A stretch of 8,252 nucleotides of DNA. Source: Akkermansia sp. GTDB taxonomy: Bacteria; Verrucomicrobiota; Verrucomicrobiia; Verrucomicrobiales; Akkermansiaceae. The stretch covers positions 1-8,252 of the forward strand of contig JAIFNK010000258.1 in assembly GCA_020047775.1 (NCBI GenBank), read 5' to 3'. Under the pieces are notes generated by a model. That model was not told where the DNA came from and ran no database searches. It was given only the letters and a program-made list of their open reading frames with translations. This document shows, in pieces, positions 7,392 through 8,252 of this stretch. The position numbers were made by a program, and so were the translations under genes. The stretch's first letter is position 1, and each line of letters opens with the position of its first letter.

Positions 7392-7454
7392 GAGCGGATA
7401 AATGATGGGAACTCGGTTGCGGTGCGCTGCCGGAATTGACCGATACTGCGCAAA

Positions 7455-8252
7455 TCATGCGGAAGCGCCGGCGGCAAGGGCCTTTAGGTAAGCGAGGGCT
7501 GGCTCGCGATCAAGGATTCGTCCTTCGAGTTGCTCGGTTTGCACGGCTTCCAGGATTTCCTTGAACCGCGGCCCGGGTCTGAGCCCGAGCTCGATCAAAT
7601 CCCGGCCGGTGACCAGCGGCGGCGGAATCAGCGGCTCGGCGGCGAATTCCCCGGCTTTCGCCTGGAGAAACTCGTAATTGTCGGTGAACCCGTTGGACGA
7701 CCCGCAGTCCACGCGGTGCAGCTCCATTTCCTCGGGAAACGTCGGCTCCGCCATGAATCGCTTCAATTTCGCCGTGCGCATCTGTTGCACGTTCATGAAC
7801 TGCATGTGCCGCGCCACCATCGTGACGACGGCGGCGATGACATCGTTCGGGTAGCGCAGGCGGCGCAGGATGACATCCGCCATTTCCGCGCCCACCGCGT
7901 CGTGGCCGTTGAAGCGGATGCGGTCGTCGAAGGTCTGGCACGGCGGCTTGCCGATGTCGTGCAGCAGGACGGCCAGGCAGAGTTCCAGCGGCGCGTCGTC
8001 CGCCAGCATTTCGAGCATGATGCAGGTGTGCGTGTAAACGTCGCCTTCCGGATGCCATTCCGGCGGTTGCTCGCAGCCGATGGTTTGTAAAAACTCCGGC
8101 AGGATGTGGGCCATCAGCCCGGAGTCCACTAACAACTCCACCCCGGCCCGGCGGCGATGGGAGGTGAGGATTTTCGAAAACTCGTCGCGAATCCGTTCCG
8201 GGGAAATCCGGTCTAGCAGGCGGGCGCATTCGGAAACCGCCGCCAGCGTCGT
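7455..8252 (-). CDS. cca: CCA tRNA nucleotidyltransferase, C-terminal part with HD domain (5' end outside window)
   Basis: The frame is open from the window edge (8252) to a TGA at 7457-7455, giving 265 residues of the C-terminus. It begins inside the tRNA-binding region: DRISPERIRDEFSKILTS and GLMAHILPEF are characteristic of class II CCA-adding enzymes and poly(A) polymerases. An HD phosphohydrolase domain follows, with the metal-binding pattern YTHTCIML ... LLHDIGKP ... RFNGHDAVGAEMADVIL ... VARHMQFM. The catalytic nucleotidyltransferase head should lie outside the window, so CCA-adding, A-adding and poly(A) polymerase activities cannot be told apart directly. The HD domain and the conserved segments favour the CCA enzyme, which builds or repairs the tRNA 3' end in the cytoplasm. 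A GTG at 8141 is internal and not the real start. The next gene starts 63 bases downstream on the same strand, so co-transcription is possible. Confidence 0.85.
   Translation of the reverse strand, partial: TTLAAVSECARLLDRISPERIRDEFSKILTSHRRRAGVELLVDSGLMAHILPEFLQTIGCEQPPEWHPEGDVYTHTCIMLEMLADDAPLELCLAVLLHDIGKPPCQTFDDRIRFNGHDAVGAEMADVILRRLRYPNDVIAAVVTMVARHMQFMNVQQMRTAKLKRFMAEPTFPEEMELHRVDCGSSNGFTDNYEFLQAKAGEFAAEPLIPPPLVTGRDLIELGLRPGPRFKEILEAVQTEQLEGRILDREPALAYLKALAAGASA

Noticed and set aside
6294..7439. 381-codon open frame on the plus strand, longer than the gene it overlaps
   Set aside because: It is antisense to the AhbAB-like gene; its translation is a His/Asp/Gly/Ala-rich mixture with no family features, while the minus-strand frame shows clear conserved motifs.

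Overview
The window reads as ordinary chromosomal DNA from a member of the Verrucomicrobiota, probably a Verrucomicrobiales bacterium of the Luteolibacter/Haloferula kind. This rests on moderately high GC, starts without Shine-Dalgarno sequences, a di-haem peroxidase carrying the short C-terminal 'YxLEAST-DLSxW...FYRF' module common in secreted proteins of this phylum, and a split membrane protein whose two halves resemble a family I associate with it. The assignment is from memory of these families, not from a search.

Layout. Positions 1-1102 (minus strand) hold two membrane-protein reading frames joined by an ATGA stop/start overlap. They look like the N-terminal and C-terminal parts of one larger TPR-containing membrane protein whose middle is missing. 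Positions 1103-1600 are a divergent intergenic region with three phased ATTGTAAAG repeats and a hairpin. Positions 1601-2956 (plus strand) encode an exported MauG/cytochrome c peroxidase-like di-haem protein. Positions 2957-3290 separate convergent genes and contain the most striking non-coding structure of the window, a roughly 160-base imperfect inverted repeat (3064-3222) whose arms each contain a smaller hairpin.

Positions 3291-8252 (minus strand) carry five genes in one direction. In transcription order they are the C-terminal part of a CCA-adding tRNA nucleotidyltransferase (cut by the window edge), a two-domain siroheme-decarboxylase (AhbA/AhbB)-like or Lrp/AsnC-like protein, a left-handed beta-helix protein related to GlmU-type sugar nucleotidyltransferases but without a full nucleotidyltransferase domain, a PhoB-type response regulator, and a PhoR-type sensor kinase. 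Only the last two, which overlap by 4 bases, clearly work together as a two-component system. The others are separated by 61-126 bases and need not be functionally related.

I see no tRNA, rRNA, CRISPR array, insertion sequence with a transposase, or defence system. I do not find a convincing new multi-gene system. The best leads are the 160-base palindromic element, the apparently split or internally deleted membrane protein, the diverged AhbAB-like protein and the phased repeats upstream of the peroxidase.
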